A DNA stretch of 64,000 bases, from NCBI RefSeq assembly GCF_009707865.1, contig NZ_WMBA01000022.1:40196-104195 (forward strand), read 5' to 3'. The notes beneath the pieces were generated by a model. That model was not told the DNA's origin. It worked only from the letters and a program-made list of their open reading frames with translations, and made no database searches. The position numbers were made by a program, and so were the translations under genes. This document shows positions 28,018-36,247 of the stretch, piece after piece. This DNA is from Amycolatopsis pithecellobii. GTDB lineage: Bacteria > Actinomycetota > Actinomycetes > Mycobacteriales > Pseudonocardiaceae. Position 1 is the first letter of the stretch, and the number at the start of each line of letters is the position of its first letter.

Positions 28018-28392
28018 TCACTCGTCCGGGCTCAGGTGCTCCTCGGCCCACCGGGTCAGCTCCGTGATAGCCGGCCGCAGGGCCGCGCCGTGATCGGTCA
28101 GGGCGTACTGGACGCGCACCCGGCCCTGGTCGACGATCGTGCGAGTCACCAGGCCGAGCTCGGCGAACTCGATGAGCCGGTCGTTGAGGACACGGTCGCT
28201 GATGGCGGGGATCCGTCGCTTGAGCTCATTGAAGTAGGCCGGCCCGTGCAACAGCGTGCTGAGCACCACGCCCGCCCACCGGCGTCCCAGCAGCACCATC
28301 ACCCGCGACAACGGTTCACTCAACGCCTCGCACGCGTCCAAGCCGCCGTTCTCGAGCTCCGCGTCACGGCGTGCCGCCGACGAACTTGACAT
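28018..28392 (-). CDS. HxlR family transcriptional regulator
   Basis: Winged-helix regulator of 124 aa. VMVLLGRRWAGVVLSTLLHG, YFNELKRRIPAISDRVLNDRL and YALTDHGAALRPAITELTRWA are the standard HxlR blocks. Family members often respond to quinones, aldehydes or redox stress and control the gene divergent to them, here the NAD(P)-binding reductase remnant at 28509. The 116-bp divergent gap is AT-rich and probably holds the operator. Confidence 0.9.
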   Translation of the reverse strand: MSSSSAARRDAELENGGLDACEALSEPLSRVMVLLGRRWAGVVLSTLLHGPAYFNELKRRIPAISDRVLNDRLIEFAELGLVTRTIVDQGRVRVQYALTDHGAALRPAITELTRWAEEHLSPDE

Positions 28393-28508
28393 CCGAACCC
28401 CTCACACTTACCTTTTACAAGTAACTGTCTATTTGTAAGTATTGTACAGTCGGCTCCCCTGGGATGTCACCGACCAAGGGCCTCGGCCGATCATCGCTGG
28501 GAGGGGAA

Positions 28509-29133
28509 GTGTCGATCATCGCACTCTTCGGCGGGTCGGGCCGGACCGGCCGACTCGTGCTCGCCGAGGCGCTGAGCCGAGGGCACTCCATCCGGGCCCT
28601 CGTGCGCTCCGTGGAGCCGAGTCTGCAGGACCGGGGTCGAGGTCGTCCGAGGCGATGTCCTCGACCAGTCGGCCGTCGACGACACGGTAACCGGCTCCGA
28701 CGCGGTGATCAGCGTCTTCGGTCACGTGGCCGGCTCACCACCGGACTTGCAGACCGAGGGCACCCGCGGGATCGTCACGGCGATGCACGCGCACGGCGTC
28801 CGTCGCATCATCTCCCTCTCTGGGGCCGGCCTGCCTTCCCCGGAGGACCGGCCCCTGCTCGCCGACCGACTGCTTGGCGGCGCTCTGCGAGCGATTGCCC
28901 GGTCGGTGTTACGCGATGCGGCCGGGCATCTGCTCGTCCTCCGAGAAAGCAGGAGCGACTGGACCGTCGTTCGCGCCCCACGGCTCACCGACACCCCACC
29001 TCGGGGTAGTTACGCGGTTGGCGTCGTCGGCACCAATCGCGTGCGGTCGATCAGCCGGGCAGACCTCGCCGACGCCATCGTCGACCAGCTCACCGACGAA
29101 AGCCAAATGCAACGGCTACCACTCGTCGGCTGA
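28509..29133 (+). pseudogene. NAD(P)-binding (NmrA/YwnB-like) protein, single frameshift
   Basis: Atypical SDR/NAD(P)H-binding protein. The start VSIIALFGGSGRTGRLVLAE shows the GxxGxxG motif. At about 28633, in CCGGGGTCGAGG, the frame changes; with one G fewer the sequence continues as VEVVRGDVLDQSAVDD, then HGVRRIISLSGAGLPS, then WTVVRAPRLTD, and ends at 29133. Except for this indel in a G run the gene looks complete, so sequencing error is as likely as real inactivation. It is divergent from the HxlR gene. Confidence 0.8.
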
Positions 29134-29304
29134 TCGGGCCGCCTCGAGTGGCGACCGAAAAATGCTGCACATGTGGCAGAGAGCGTCCACCCTGCCACTC
29201 CGGCTCGCGATCGCTTGCAACGTGTCCGGCACCATGCACTCAGCATCCGAGCATGTCACTTCATCGGCATGGGTCCCGGCCAACGCCGCCCGCCACACCA
29301 CGGC

Positions 29305-29612
29305 AATATCGACGAGGCGATCCTGTCGCTGTATTCACGCGGCATGACCACCCGCGATAGCGAATCCCAGCTGTACGAAGTATATGGAGTGAACGCGTCA
29401 CGGGAATTGATTTCCACTGTGACCGAGGTGGCGACCGTCGAAATCGTGCTCTGGCAATCTCGTTCTGTGGGCGAAATGTATCTCGGTGTGGATGAAGTCC
29501 TGGCGAAACGTTGACATGGCCTACGCAACCATGGCGTGAAAGACATCTTGATCGCCTGCTGTGACTGGCTGACCGGACTGCCGGACGCGATCCGCACCGC
29601 CATACGGTTCAT
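29305..29612 (+). mobile_element. IS256-family transposase remnant
   Basis: Two pieces of a mutator-type transposase. The first (29305-29513) reads IDEAILSLYSRGMTTRD, then YGVNASRELISTVTEV, then WQSR. The second (29520-29610) reads NHGVKDILIACCDWLTGLPD. The segment between, holding the first catalytic Asp, and the whole C-terminal half are missing. No inverted repeats were found. It is a dead relic inside a patch of gene debris. Confidence 0.8.
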
Positions 29613-29921
29613 CACCTCCGGTGGCGCTACTTCGACATCCTGGCCGCCAATCCCATGGCGACCGCACTGTCACCGAGCCTGTTCGTAGGAAATAACCAAC
29701 TGCTCGACGTCTTCCTCGACCCGGCAGAGCGATCCCTGCATCTCGACTGGGACGGGACCACGGCGTACTACGGCGCCGGCCTCCGCCAATCCGTGGGCAC
29801 CGACACCGACGACCATCGCTTCAACGAGCTCATCGGAGAACTCTCACACGCGAGCCCGCGTTTCCGCGCACTGTGGAACCGCCACGACGTGAGAACCCAA
29901 CGCCCACTTCGGTTCTGTTAG
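29613..29921 (+). pseudogene. XRE regulator C-terminal (MmyB-like ligand-binding) fragment
   Basis: About 88 codons match the end of actinobacterial XRE/MmyB regulators: NPMATALSPSLFVGNNQLLD, VFLDPAERSLHLDWDGTTAY, then ASPRFRALWNRHDVR. The N-terminal helix-turn-helix is absent and the sequence stops early. It is joined directly to the IS256 remnant, so the element probably inserted next to or into this gene before both decayed. Confidence 0.75.
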
Positions 29922-30079
29922 CCCATCCGCGCCAAAAACACAACCGGCTCGGAGGGATTATCGACCGCACCGCCAAGACTGGATCGTTCCTGATGGCTGA
30001 GAGGTATGTCCTTATGGAAGCCCGTAACGGGTCGTCGAGTGACGTAGTCGTGGAACAGCGCCCACATACACCAGTGTAT

Positions 30080-30091
30080 CCTGCGTACAGT
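30080..30091. promoter_or_regulatory. Putative GntR operator upstream of its own gene (CCTGCGTACAGT)
   Basis: Two mismatches from the ACTGCATACAGT form of the motif found at 31522, 31568, 34749 and 34804, and followed by the same TTTGG extension. It lies about 70 bp upstream of the regulator start, suggesting autoregulation. Confidence 0.5.
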
Positions 30092-30158
30092 TTGGGCCCC
30101 ATCCAGCAGCCAGGGCGGCGACGGCGTCGTGACGGACCTGAAGGGAGGATTGTCGAGC

Positions 30159-30932
30159 ATGCCTCGTCGGACCTTTGTTGCCGGAGTCGAGCGAGTCCAC
30201 ATACCCGAGTCGCGGCAGGCGATCCCCTATCTCCACAGCCACCTGCGCGAACTGATCCTGGACGGCACACTCGTCCCTGGTACGAAGCTCTCCCAGGTCA
30301 CGCTGGCCGAGCAGCTCGGCGTCAGCCGCACACCGCTGCGCGAGGTGCTGCGGATGCTCCAGGAAGAACGCCTGGTGATCATCGAGCCGAACCAGCGCAC
30401 CCGGATCGCCGAGTTCGACCCCGAGGAACTCGATCAGATCTACGCCAGCCGAATCATGCTGGAAACACTCGCCGTCTCGATGAGCCTCGGTGGCTGGTGC
30501 TCATCGGCTCACCGCGAAGGCAAGAAGCTGCTGACAGCGATGCGGCGGGCGGCGCGTACCCGTGACATCAACGCATGGTTCGACGCTCACGGCCGTTTCC
30601 ACAAATTGCTGACGGCACGGGCCGGGGATAGCTTCCGGAAGCAGTTGCAGGTGCTGTCCGACCGGGCCATCCGCCCCATCCGGATCTACCAGCTGTCCGA
30701 GCCCGACACCTGGCAAGCCGCGGGCCAGGCCGAGCACACGCAGATACTCGATGCGGTGATGGCCGGTGACGAGCGCGCCGCCGTTACCGGCATGGCCCGC
30801 CACCTTGCCAGGACCGCGTTTCGCGTACTCAAGGACTGCGCACCGGAATACACGCCCACGGCTGTGCCTCACGCCGTTGCCCTGCTCGACCGTCGCCCGC
30901 CGCAGGACTTGCGGCTGCCACGCGGTGCCTGA
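30159..30932 (+). CDS. GntR family regulator, FadR/FCD subfamily
   Basis: DNA-binding regulator of 257 aa. The winged helix is LRELILDGTLVPGTKLSQVT, then LAEQLGVSRTPLREVLRMLQ, then EERLVIIEP (residues about 25-85). The C-terminal all-helical FCD domain shows DINAWFDAHGRFHKLLTARA and a final GMARHLARTAF, holding the metal/ligand site. ATG 30159 follows GGGAGGA at nine bases. It is convergent with the flavin reductase gene 17 bp away. The repeated ACTGTATGCAGT motif in the neighbouring promoters makes it the probable regulator of the monooxygenase module. Confidence 0.9.
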   Translation: MPRRTFVAGVERVHIPESRQAIPYLHSHLRELILDGTLVPGTKLSQVTLAEQLGVSRTPLREVLRMLQEERLVIIEPNQRTRIAEFDPEELDQIYASRIMLETLAVSMSLGGWCSSAHREGKKLLTAMRRAARTRDINAWFDAHGRFHKLLTARAGDSFRKQLQVLSDRAIRPIRIYQLSEPDTWQAAGQAEHTQILDAVMAGDERAAVTGMARHLARTAFRVLKDCAPEYTPTAVPHAVALLDRRPPQDLRLPRGA

Positions 30933-30949
30933 ACGCCACAGACCGGCAG

Positions 30950-31459
30950 TCACTGGTCCAGACCTGTCGGCACTAGTTGCCGGAACCGGCTGCCGTGAAA
31001 CACGATCGGCTGCACGTCGGGATTCGGGGTCACCTCGTGCACGTCGAACAGGACGATATCGTGATCGCCCGCAGCCACCGCACGATTGACGACGCAATCA
31101 AGCCAGAGCGTCGCGCCCTGGATGAAGACCGGGTCTCCAACGCCGGCCGTCCACTCGACGCGAGCGAACCGATCGCCCGCCTTGGCGGCCAGGTCGCGTG
31201 CGATTTCGGTATGTTCCTCGGCCAGCACACTGATTCCCACTCGTGGAGCACCGCGCAACACCGGCCACGTGGTCGAGGTGTGCGCCACGCAAACCGAAAC
31301 CAACGGCGGGTCGAGCGAAACCGAGGTGAACGAGCTCGCCGCCAACCCCACCGGTTTGCCATCGACTCGCGCGCACAGCGCTGTCACGCCGCTGGGAAAC
31401 ATCCCGTAGGCATGGCGTAACACCTCGGCGGTCAGGTCCCCACTGTCCACCTCGGTCAT
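30950..31459 (-). CDS. Flavin reductase family protein (monooxygenase reductase component)
   Basis: A 169-aa flavin:NAD(P)H reductase of the HpaC type. LRHAYGMFPSGVTALCA, VGLAASSFTSVSLDPPLVSV and PVLRGAPRVGISVLAEEH are the family blocks. It would supply reduced FMN or FAD to the oxygenase encoded at 33357. ATG 31459 has GGAGG seven bases upstream. Its promoter region (31460-31607) is shared with the divergent PPOX gene and contains two copies of the GntR-type motif. Confidence 0.88.
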   Translation of the reverse strand: MTEVDSGDLTAEVLRHAYGMFPSGVTALCARVDGKPVGLAASSFTSVSLDPPLVSVCVAHTSTTWPVLRGAPRVGISVLAEEHTEIARDLAAKAGDRFARVEWTAGVGDPVFIQGATLWLDCVVNRAVAAGDHDIVLFDVHEVTPNPDVQPIVFHGSRFRQLVPTGLDQ

Positions 31460-31521
31460 GGGGCCACCTCCGACCCTGTTGCAATTGGCCCGTCGAGGGG
31501 CGACAAGATGTTCACCCTTTA

Positions 31522-31579
31522 ACTGTATGCACTTCGCGGACAGCGTCAAGGGTCTGGCTACAATCAAACTGTATGCAGT
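31522..31579. promoter_or_regulatory. Two ACTGTATGCA(G/C)T operator copies between flavin reductase and PPOX genes
   Basis: ACTGTATGCACT at 31522-31533 and ACTGTATGCAGT at 31568-31579, 46 bp apart. The core is a near-palindrome (ACTG-N4-CAGT). The same core occurs twice at 34749-34815. The spacing suggests paired dimers acting on both divergent genes. Confidence 0.72.
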
Positions 31580-31607
31580 TCGATTCGTTCCACGTTGGGA
31601 GCACTGA

Positions 31608-32054
31608 GTGTCCACAATAGACTTGTCCGGTGATATCGCGGTAGCGATCAACGGCGCATACGACCGCGGGAATCCGGTTGTCGTCGGTTACACCGACGAT
31701 CGGGGGCGAGCCTCGCTGTCCGTGCGCGGCAGTACCCAGGTCCACGGCAAAACGCAGCTCGCCGTCTGGGCCCGTAGTACCACCACCGGACTCGCGAAGG
31801 CGATCGAGGAGCGGCCGTATGTCTCGCTGTTGTTCTTCGGCAGCAACGACGCCGGACCGCGAATGTTCCTGTCCATCAAGGGCAAGGCACAGGTGGACCC
31901 GTCGCAGAACGACAAGGTATACAACGCGATGATCCCCGGTGAGCGCGAACACGACCCGGAGAAGAACGGTGTGGCCATCATCATCGAGGTCGGTGAGATC
32001 AACGGGTTCTCTCCGGAAACCGGCCCGATCTCGCAGTCGCGCGACGCCGCCTGA
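31608..32054 (+). CDS. Pyridoxamine 5'-phosphate oxidase (PPOX) family protein
   Basis: Split-barrel flavin- or F420-binding protein of 148 aa. NPVVVGYTDDRGRASLSVRG and LAVWARSTTTGLAKAIEERP are typical of actinobacterial PPOX-class oxidoreductases. The C-terminal half is AGPRMFLSIKGKAQV, then MIPGEREHDPEKNGVAIIIE. GTG 31608 is used because GGGAG precedes it by six bases. Co-regulation with the monooxygenase module suggests a reductive or flavin-handling step. Its substrate is unknown. Confidence 0.82.
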   Translation: MSTIDLSGDIAVAINGAYDRGNPVVVGYTDDRGRASLSVRGSTQVHGKTQLAVWARSTTTGLAKAIEERPYVSLLFFGSNDAGPRMFLSIKGKAQVDPSQNDKVYNAMIPGEREHDPEKNGVAIIIEVGEINGFSPETGPISQSRDAA

Positions 32055-32069
32055 CGCAACGTTGTCGTC

Positions 32070-32099
32070 GAGCCTCCACCGGTCAGCCGGTGGAGGCTC
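32070..32099. terminator. Bidirectional stem-loop terminator
   Basis: GAGCCTCCACCGG and CCGGTGGAGGCTC form a perfect 13-bp stem with a TCAG loop. It lies 15 bp after the PPOX stop (plus) and 7 bp before the end of the solute-binding gene (minus), so it serves both convergent transcripts. Confidence 0.85.
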
Positions 32100-32106
32100 A
32101 ACCATT

Positions 32107-33311
32107 TCAGAAGGGGTTCTCGAAACCGCCCTGCTGTGGCACGACCTTTCCCCCGCGGACGGTGCCGAAGGTGACCATCGGGTTGACGATGCGCGAGAAA
32201 CCGGGGATGGTATTCAGCTTGCCGGCCACCGACCACGGCCCCGATGTCTGGATGTCTATCGGGGAGTTGAGGTGATCCAGCGTAGTGATCAGCGTTGCGG
32301 GCTCGACGACACTGGCCTGTGCTGCGACCTTCGCGAACAGTTGCACCCCGCTCCACGCCTGCAGCGACGCGTCGTCGACAGCCGCGTCGGGTCGATAGCG
32401 GTGCATATCGCCCAGAAATGCCGCAACGCCGGGATTGGCGGTGTCGGCCGGGAATGCCGTGCTGCTGTCGAGGACGATCCCTTCGGCGAGGGAGCCGAGT
32501 TCCCCGATCGATGAGGCGGGAAACAGCAACGCGGGAACAGTGATCGCACCAGTATATCCACCGGATCGCAGGGCCCGCACCAGTTTTGCGTTGCTGTTCG
32601 ACGTGGCGTCCAGGACGATCCCGTCGACTCCGTCGCCACCGGCTTGTGCCGCCGCCGTCGCGAAAGTCGGGTCCGCGGCCGGATAAGCGGTGACTCGCTT
32701 GACTTTCGTGATGCCGCGCACGTGCAAGGCGTTGGTGATCAGGTCGGTGGCGAAGGACCCTGCCGGGTTCGGGCTGTCGGCGAGCACGGTAACCGACGTT
32801 GCCCCCGCCCGGACCATTCCCAGTGCGGCCCCCTGATAAGGCCCCATGAAGGCGCTCCCCAAGGGATAAGACACCGGGCTGTTCATCTCCGCGGGGGAAC
32901 CGCCCTGACCGCCCACAACGGGAAGCTTTTCCGTTTCGAGGATCTTGAAGACGCCACCAGACTGATCCGCGGCCAAGAACGGCGCCACGATCGCGCTGGG
33001 CTTGGCCGCGACGAGCTTGCGCGTACAGGCCATCTCCCCATTGACGGTGAATTGACTGTCGCACACGGTCAGGCGCAATGGGCGCCCTTTTACCCCGCCG
33101 GCCGCATTGATCGGCTCGACCGCAGCTTCCAAGCCGGCCTTGTATTCAGGAACCTGGTAAAGGGACTAGTCAGCGGCGCCACACTGGCAATGCTGACAAC
33201 TCCCGCCGCACCGATATTCGTTTCCCCGCCAGAGGAACTACACGCGCACACCGCCGCGGCGGTGCACAGGACCACCGTGGCGGCACACGCGCGCCAACCA
33301 GACCTTCGCAC
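32107..33311 (-). pseudogene. ABC solute-binding lipoprotein gene with one frameshift
   Basis: Branched-chain amino acid type binding protein. GTG 33311, preceded by AAAGGAG, opens a lipoprotein signal (VVLCTAAAVCACSSSGGE). At about 33163 the frame breaks after SVAPLTSP; one extra C there would restore LYQVPEYKAGLEAAVEPINA, after which the reading is open to FENPF at the stop. The lesion is in a short C run, so it may be an assembly error. It follows the monooxygenase gene by 45 bp on the same strand and has no ABC permease nearby. It probably brings in the oxygenase substrate if intact. Confidence 0.8.
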
Positions 33312-33356
33312 TTGAACTCCTTTGTTCCAGTACGGAGTGAGAAACCGAGGTGACGG

Positions 33357-34634
33357 TCAGACCTTCGCGCCTTCGTTGAAGGTGGGCGACCACTCGCCCG
33401 CGGCGAGCGCCGCGCCGACCCGCTCGCGGGTCAGATCACGTGCCGCGACATCGTGCAGGAATGCCCAGCCATGGCTGTAGAGCTGCGAATAGTCCCGCCA
33501 TACGCGTTCCATTCGCTGACCATTCCGGATGGAACTGGAACCAGCCGTCCGGATCACCGTGTGGACGGCATTCCAGCACAGATTGTTGACCACTTCGCGG
33601 CAGATCCCGGCCAGCCGCAGGTCTTGCTCGCGAGTCCACGCGCCGCGTGCGGAAAGGTCGATCCATTCGCGGGCGTAGGTGTCCAGTGCCGCCTGCGCGG
33701 TGGCGATCTGGCCGTAAGCGGTGCCGAACCAGCGCTGGTAGTCCTGGTCCTGGGTGCGAGGTGTGAAGGGCGGCGAGGGGATCTGCTTGGTGCGCAAGAG
33801 GTCCTCGTACCCGTCAACGGCTCCCATGGCGGTACCGGTGGCCACGTTGGCACCGCCGAGCAAGAAGAACGTCAGCGTGCTTCCCGCGTACATGGGGTTC
33901 TGATGCAGGTTCCGGCCGATGGCCTGCTTCGGGTCGAGAGTCAGGAAGGTCTGGCCGGGCAACGCATAGTTGCCGGGGATGTAGCCACCGTCGAACCTGA
34001 TGCTGTTCGACCCGGACCCTTTCAGCCCCAGCACGTCGCCCCAGTCGTCGAGGATCTCGTAGGTGTGGCGCGGCGCGATGAACAGCATCGGCTCCGGCTT
34101 GGACCCGTCCGGCATCTCGGTCGGGATCACGTGGGACATCATGTGCGTGGAGTACGGGGCACCCGAGTTGTAGTGGAAGGTGCCGTAGATCTTCCATCCA
34201 CCGTCCTCCGTCGGCTCTGCCGTGCCCTCCGGCTTGGCGGTGAGCGGTGCGCGGAATTCGCCGTTTCCCTCAGCGAAGATGGCCGCCTGCGCTTCCTCGC
34301 TGAAAAATGAGCCCACCGTGACCGTGTGATTGATCGACTGACTGAGCATCCAGCCCGTCGAAGGACAGTTGCGGGCGATCTCCCGAACCACCTTGAAGTA
34401 AGTCTCGAGGTTGCATTCGTAGCCACCGAATCGTTTCGGGATCAGCATGCGGTAGAAGCCCGCTTCGCTGAAGGCACGGTGAGTGTCCTCCGCGTACCGG
34501 GTCAGCGTTTCGGTTTCGGCCTGACGCTTGACCAAGGTCGGCCCGATCTGCCTGGCCCGGTCGAACAATTCCTCGTCGGTGGGGATGGCCGGTTCCGACT
34601 GCGGGGCGGTCGACGTCAATGTCGCCTCGGGCAT
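33357..34634 (-). CDS. Flavin-dependent monooxygenase, acyl-CoA dehydrogenase fold (group D oxygenase component)
   Basis: A 425-aa protein with the acyl-CoA dehydrogenase fold of HpaH/HsaA/DszC-type oxygenases, which use reduced flavin delivered by a separate reductase. FYRMLIPKRFGGYECNLETY, REIARNCPSTGWMLSQSINH and DVLGLKGSGSNSIRFDGGYI are typical. Acyl-CoA dehydrogenase catalytic motifs are absent. The partner reductase is encoded at 30950 under the same operator motif. Likely reaction: hydroxylation of a phenolic or related ring. It is the first gene of a minus-strand pair with the solute-binding gene. Confidence 0.87.
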   Translation of the reverse strand: MPEATLTSTAPQSEPAIPTDEELFDRARQIGPTLVKRQAETETLTRYAEDTHRAFSEAGFYRMLIPKRFGGYECNLETYFKVVREIARNCPSTGWMLSQSINHTVTVGSFFSEEAQAAIFAEGNGEFRAPLTAKPEGTAEPTEDGGWKIYGTFHYNSGAPYSTHMMSHVIPTEMPDGSKPEPMLFIAPRHTYEILDDWGDVLGLKGSGSNSIRFDGGYIPGNYALPGQTFLTLDPKQAIGRNLHQNPMYAGSTLTFFLLGGANVATGTAMGAVDGYEDLLRTKQIPSPPFTPRTQDQDYQRWFGTAYGQIATAQAALDTYAREWIDLSARGAWTREQDLRLAGICREVVNNLCWNAVHTVIRTAGSSSIRNGQRMERVWRDYSQLYSHGWAFLHDVAARDLTRERVGAALAAGEWSPTFNEGAKV

Positions 34635-34748
34635 AGTAGGAGCTCCTTCCTAGCCGATCCGCCGACACTCGCGTCGCACTGAGCGAGGACACTGGATCGT
34701 GCTGGCATGGCACTGAGTCTCGATCTAGCTCACAGCTTGACGACCCCT

Positions 34749-34815
34749 AACTGTATGCAGTTTGGTGACCATGTCAAGAGACGTCGCCCGGTTGGCACGT
34801 CAAACTGCATACAGT
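34749..34815. promoter_or_regulatory. Two ACTGTATGCAGT operators between monooxygenase and SDR genes
   Basis: ACTGTATGCAGT at 34749-34760 and its reverse complement ACTGCATACAGT at 34804-34815, flanked by TTTGG/CAAA extensions. They sit in the 245-bp divergent promoter, 55 bp apart, close to the 46-bp spacing of the pair at 31522. Confidence 0.75.
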
Positions 34816-34879
34816 ATGGTCCTGCTTTGACAAGTTACCGGACGAGGAAAATCTCCTCGAACGACCAAAGGGGACGACG

Positions 34880-35626
34880 ATGTCCAACCGACTCACGGGC
34901 CGAGTTGCTCTCGTAACCGGCGCCGCACGTGGCATAGGCGCGGCCCTCGCGCAACGGCTTGCCCAAGAAGGTGCCGCTGTGGCCGCTGTCGATCTGTCCG
35001 CCGCCGACGAGACAGTCGAGGCGATCGAAGCGTCCGGGGGCAAAGCCGCGAGCTATTTGACCGACATCACGGAAAAGGCCAGTGTCGATGCGCTCGCGGA
35101 GACCATCACCAGTGAACTGGGAAGCGTCGACATCTTGGTCAACAATGCAGGTATCTACCCCGTGGTCTCATTCGAGGACCTTACCGCCGCCGACTGGCGG
35201 AAAGTGTTCGCGGTCAACGTCGACGCGATGTTCTATACCGCGCATGCGTTCCTGCCGGCGATGAAGACGAACGGGTGGGGGCGTGTGGTGAACGTGGCCT
35301 CCAATTCCGTGGCGCTGCAGGTTCCCGGGCAGACTCACTACATCGCGTCCAAACTGGCCGTTGTCGGACTGACCCGAGGGATCGCGACCGAGTACGGACA
35401 GTTCGGCATCACCGCCAACGCCATCGCCCCCTCGGCAGTTCACACCCCGGGAACCTCGGACATGCCGGAAGAAGGCTTCCAGGCACTCGCCCAAGCCCAG
35501 TCGATCAAGCGATCCAGTGTGCCACAAGATCTCGCGGGAACGCTGGCCTTTCTGGCCTCCGAGGATGCCTCATTCATTACCGGGCAAACACTTTACGTCG
35601 ACGGCGGGTTGGTTCGCGCGCTCTGA
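34880..35626 (+). CDS. Short-chain dehydrogenase/reductase
   Basis: Classical SDR of 248 aa. TGAARGIGAALAQRLAQEGA is the cofactor site, NNAGIYP the structural motif, YIASK the Tyr/Lys pair, and ITGQTLYVDGGLVRAL the C-terminus. It starts at ATG 34880 after AAAGGGGACGACG. It is divergent from the monooxygenase, and the shared operators suggest it acts on the same compound, for example oxidising an alcohol before or after hydroxylation. Confidence 0.92.
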   Translation: MSNRLTGRVALVTGAARGIGAALAQRLAQEGAAVAAVDLSAADETVEAIEASGGKAASYLTDITEKASVDALAETITSELGSVDILVNNAGIYPVVSFEDLTAADWRKVFAVNVDAMFYTAHAFLPAMKTNGWGRVVNVASNSVALQVPGQTHYIASKLAVVGLTRGIATEYGQFGITANAIAPSAVHTPGTSDMPEEGFQALAQAQSIKRSSVPQDLAGTLAFLASEDASFITGQTLYVDGGLVRAL

Positions 35627-35824
35627 AAATCCAGTCCGATGTAGACACTCCCGCGACCGCTTTCCGGGTGTGTATGAGGACTTCCGCGGGGGTGCCGGTG
35701 GCGACGACCAATCCGTGGTTCATGGCGTACCTAGTTGTGGTGCGCCTGGCCGGCCTGGTCCGGATTCTGGGTCGTGACCCCATTCTGGGACAAGGCACCA
35801 CCCGCCATTTTGTCCTGTTTGGAC

Positions 35825-36110
35825 ACGTCGCTGCGACGGATCGTCGGAGTGCCCACGTATGCGTTGACCGACAACGAACAAACCGTCTCGGTCGACCACG
35901 TCGCCGGGATCGCGGTGCGCAACTCCGAACTGGTCGAAGTCGCCCGGCAGTGGCCCCGTCTGGCGGGTGAACTGGGACGCTACGGTCTACGTCAAAGTCG
36001 TGCGTTACCCGGTACCGCACGACCCGGTCGGCATCCGGGTCTGGGCGCTTCTGCGACGACGAACTGATCGTCGCCGCCGGGGCCGAGTCCGGGCCCGCCG
36101 AGGCCGCCGC
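35825..36110 (+). mobile_element. IS21-family (IstA-like) transposase remnant
   Basis: GVPTYALTDNEQTVSVDHVA and GIAVRNSELVEVARQW match the rve-domain region of IS21 IstA proteins. After a deletion and frame change, VRYPVPHDPVGIRVWA and, in another frame, CDDELIVAAGAESGPAE correspond to the C-terminal part. Start, catalytic core and the IstB helper gene are lost. The rest of 35627-36247 shows nothing else recognisable. Confidence 0.7.
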
Positions 36111-36247
36111 GATCGGCGATCGGCGATCGCCGCATCCGGGCGAACATGGCCGAAGCCGTCGCGCTGGGGGAGCCTTTTGGCCGTCAGCGGGGCGAACTGA
36201 AAAACCCGCGGCCACACTGTGCGATCGTCCCGCGAAATCCGCTTGCC

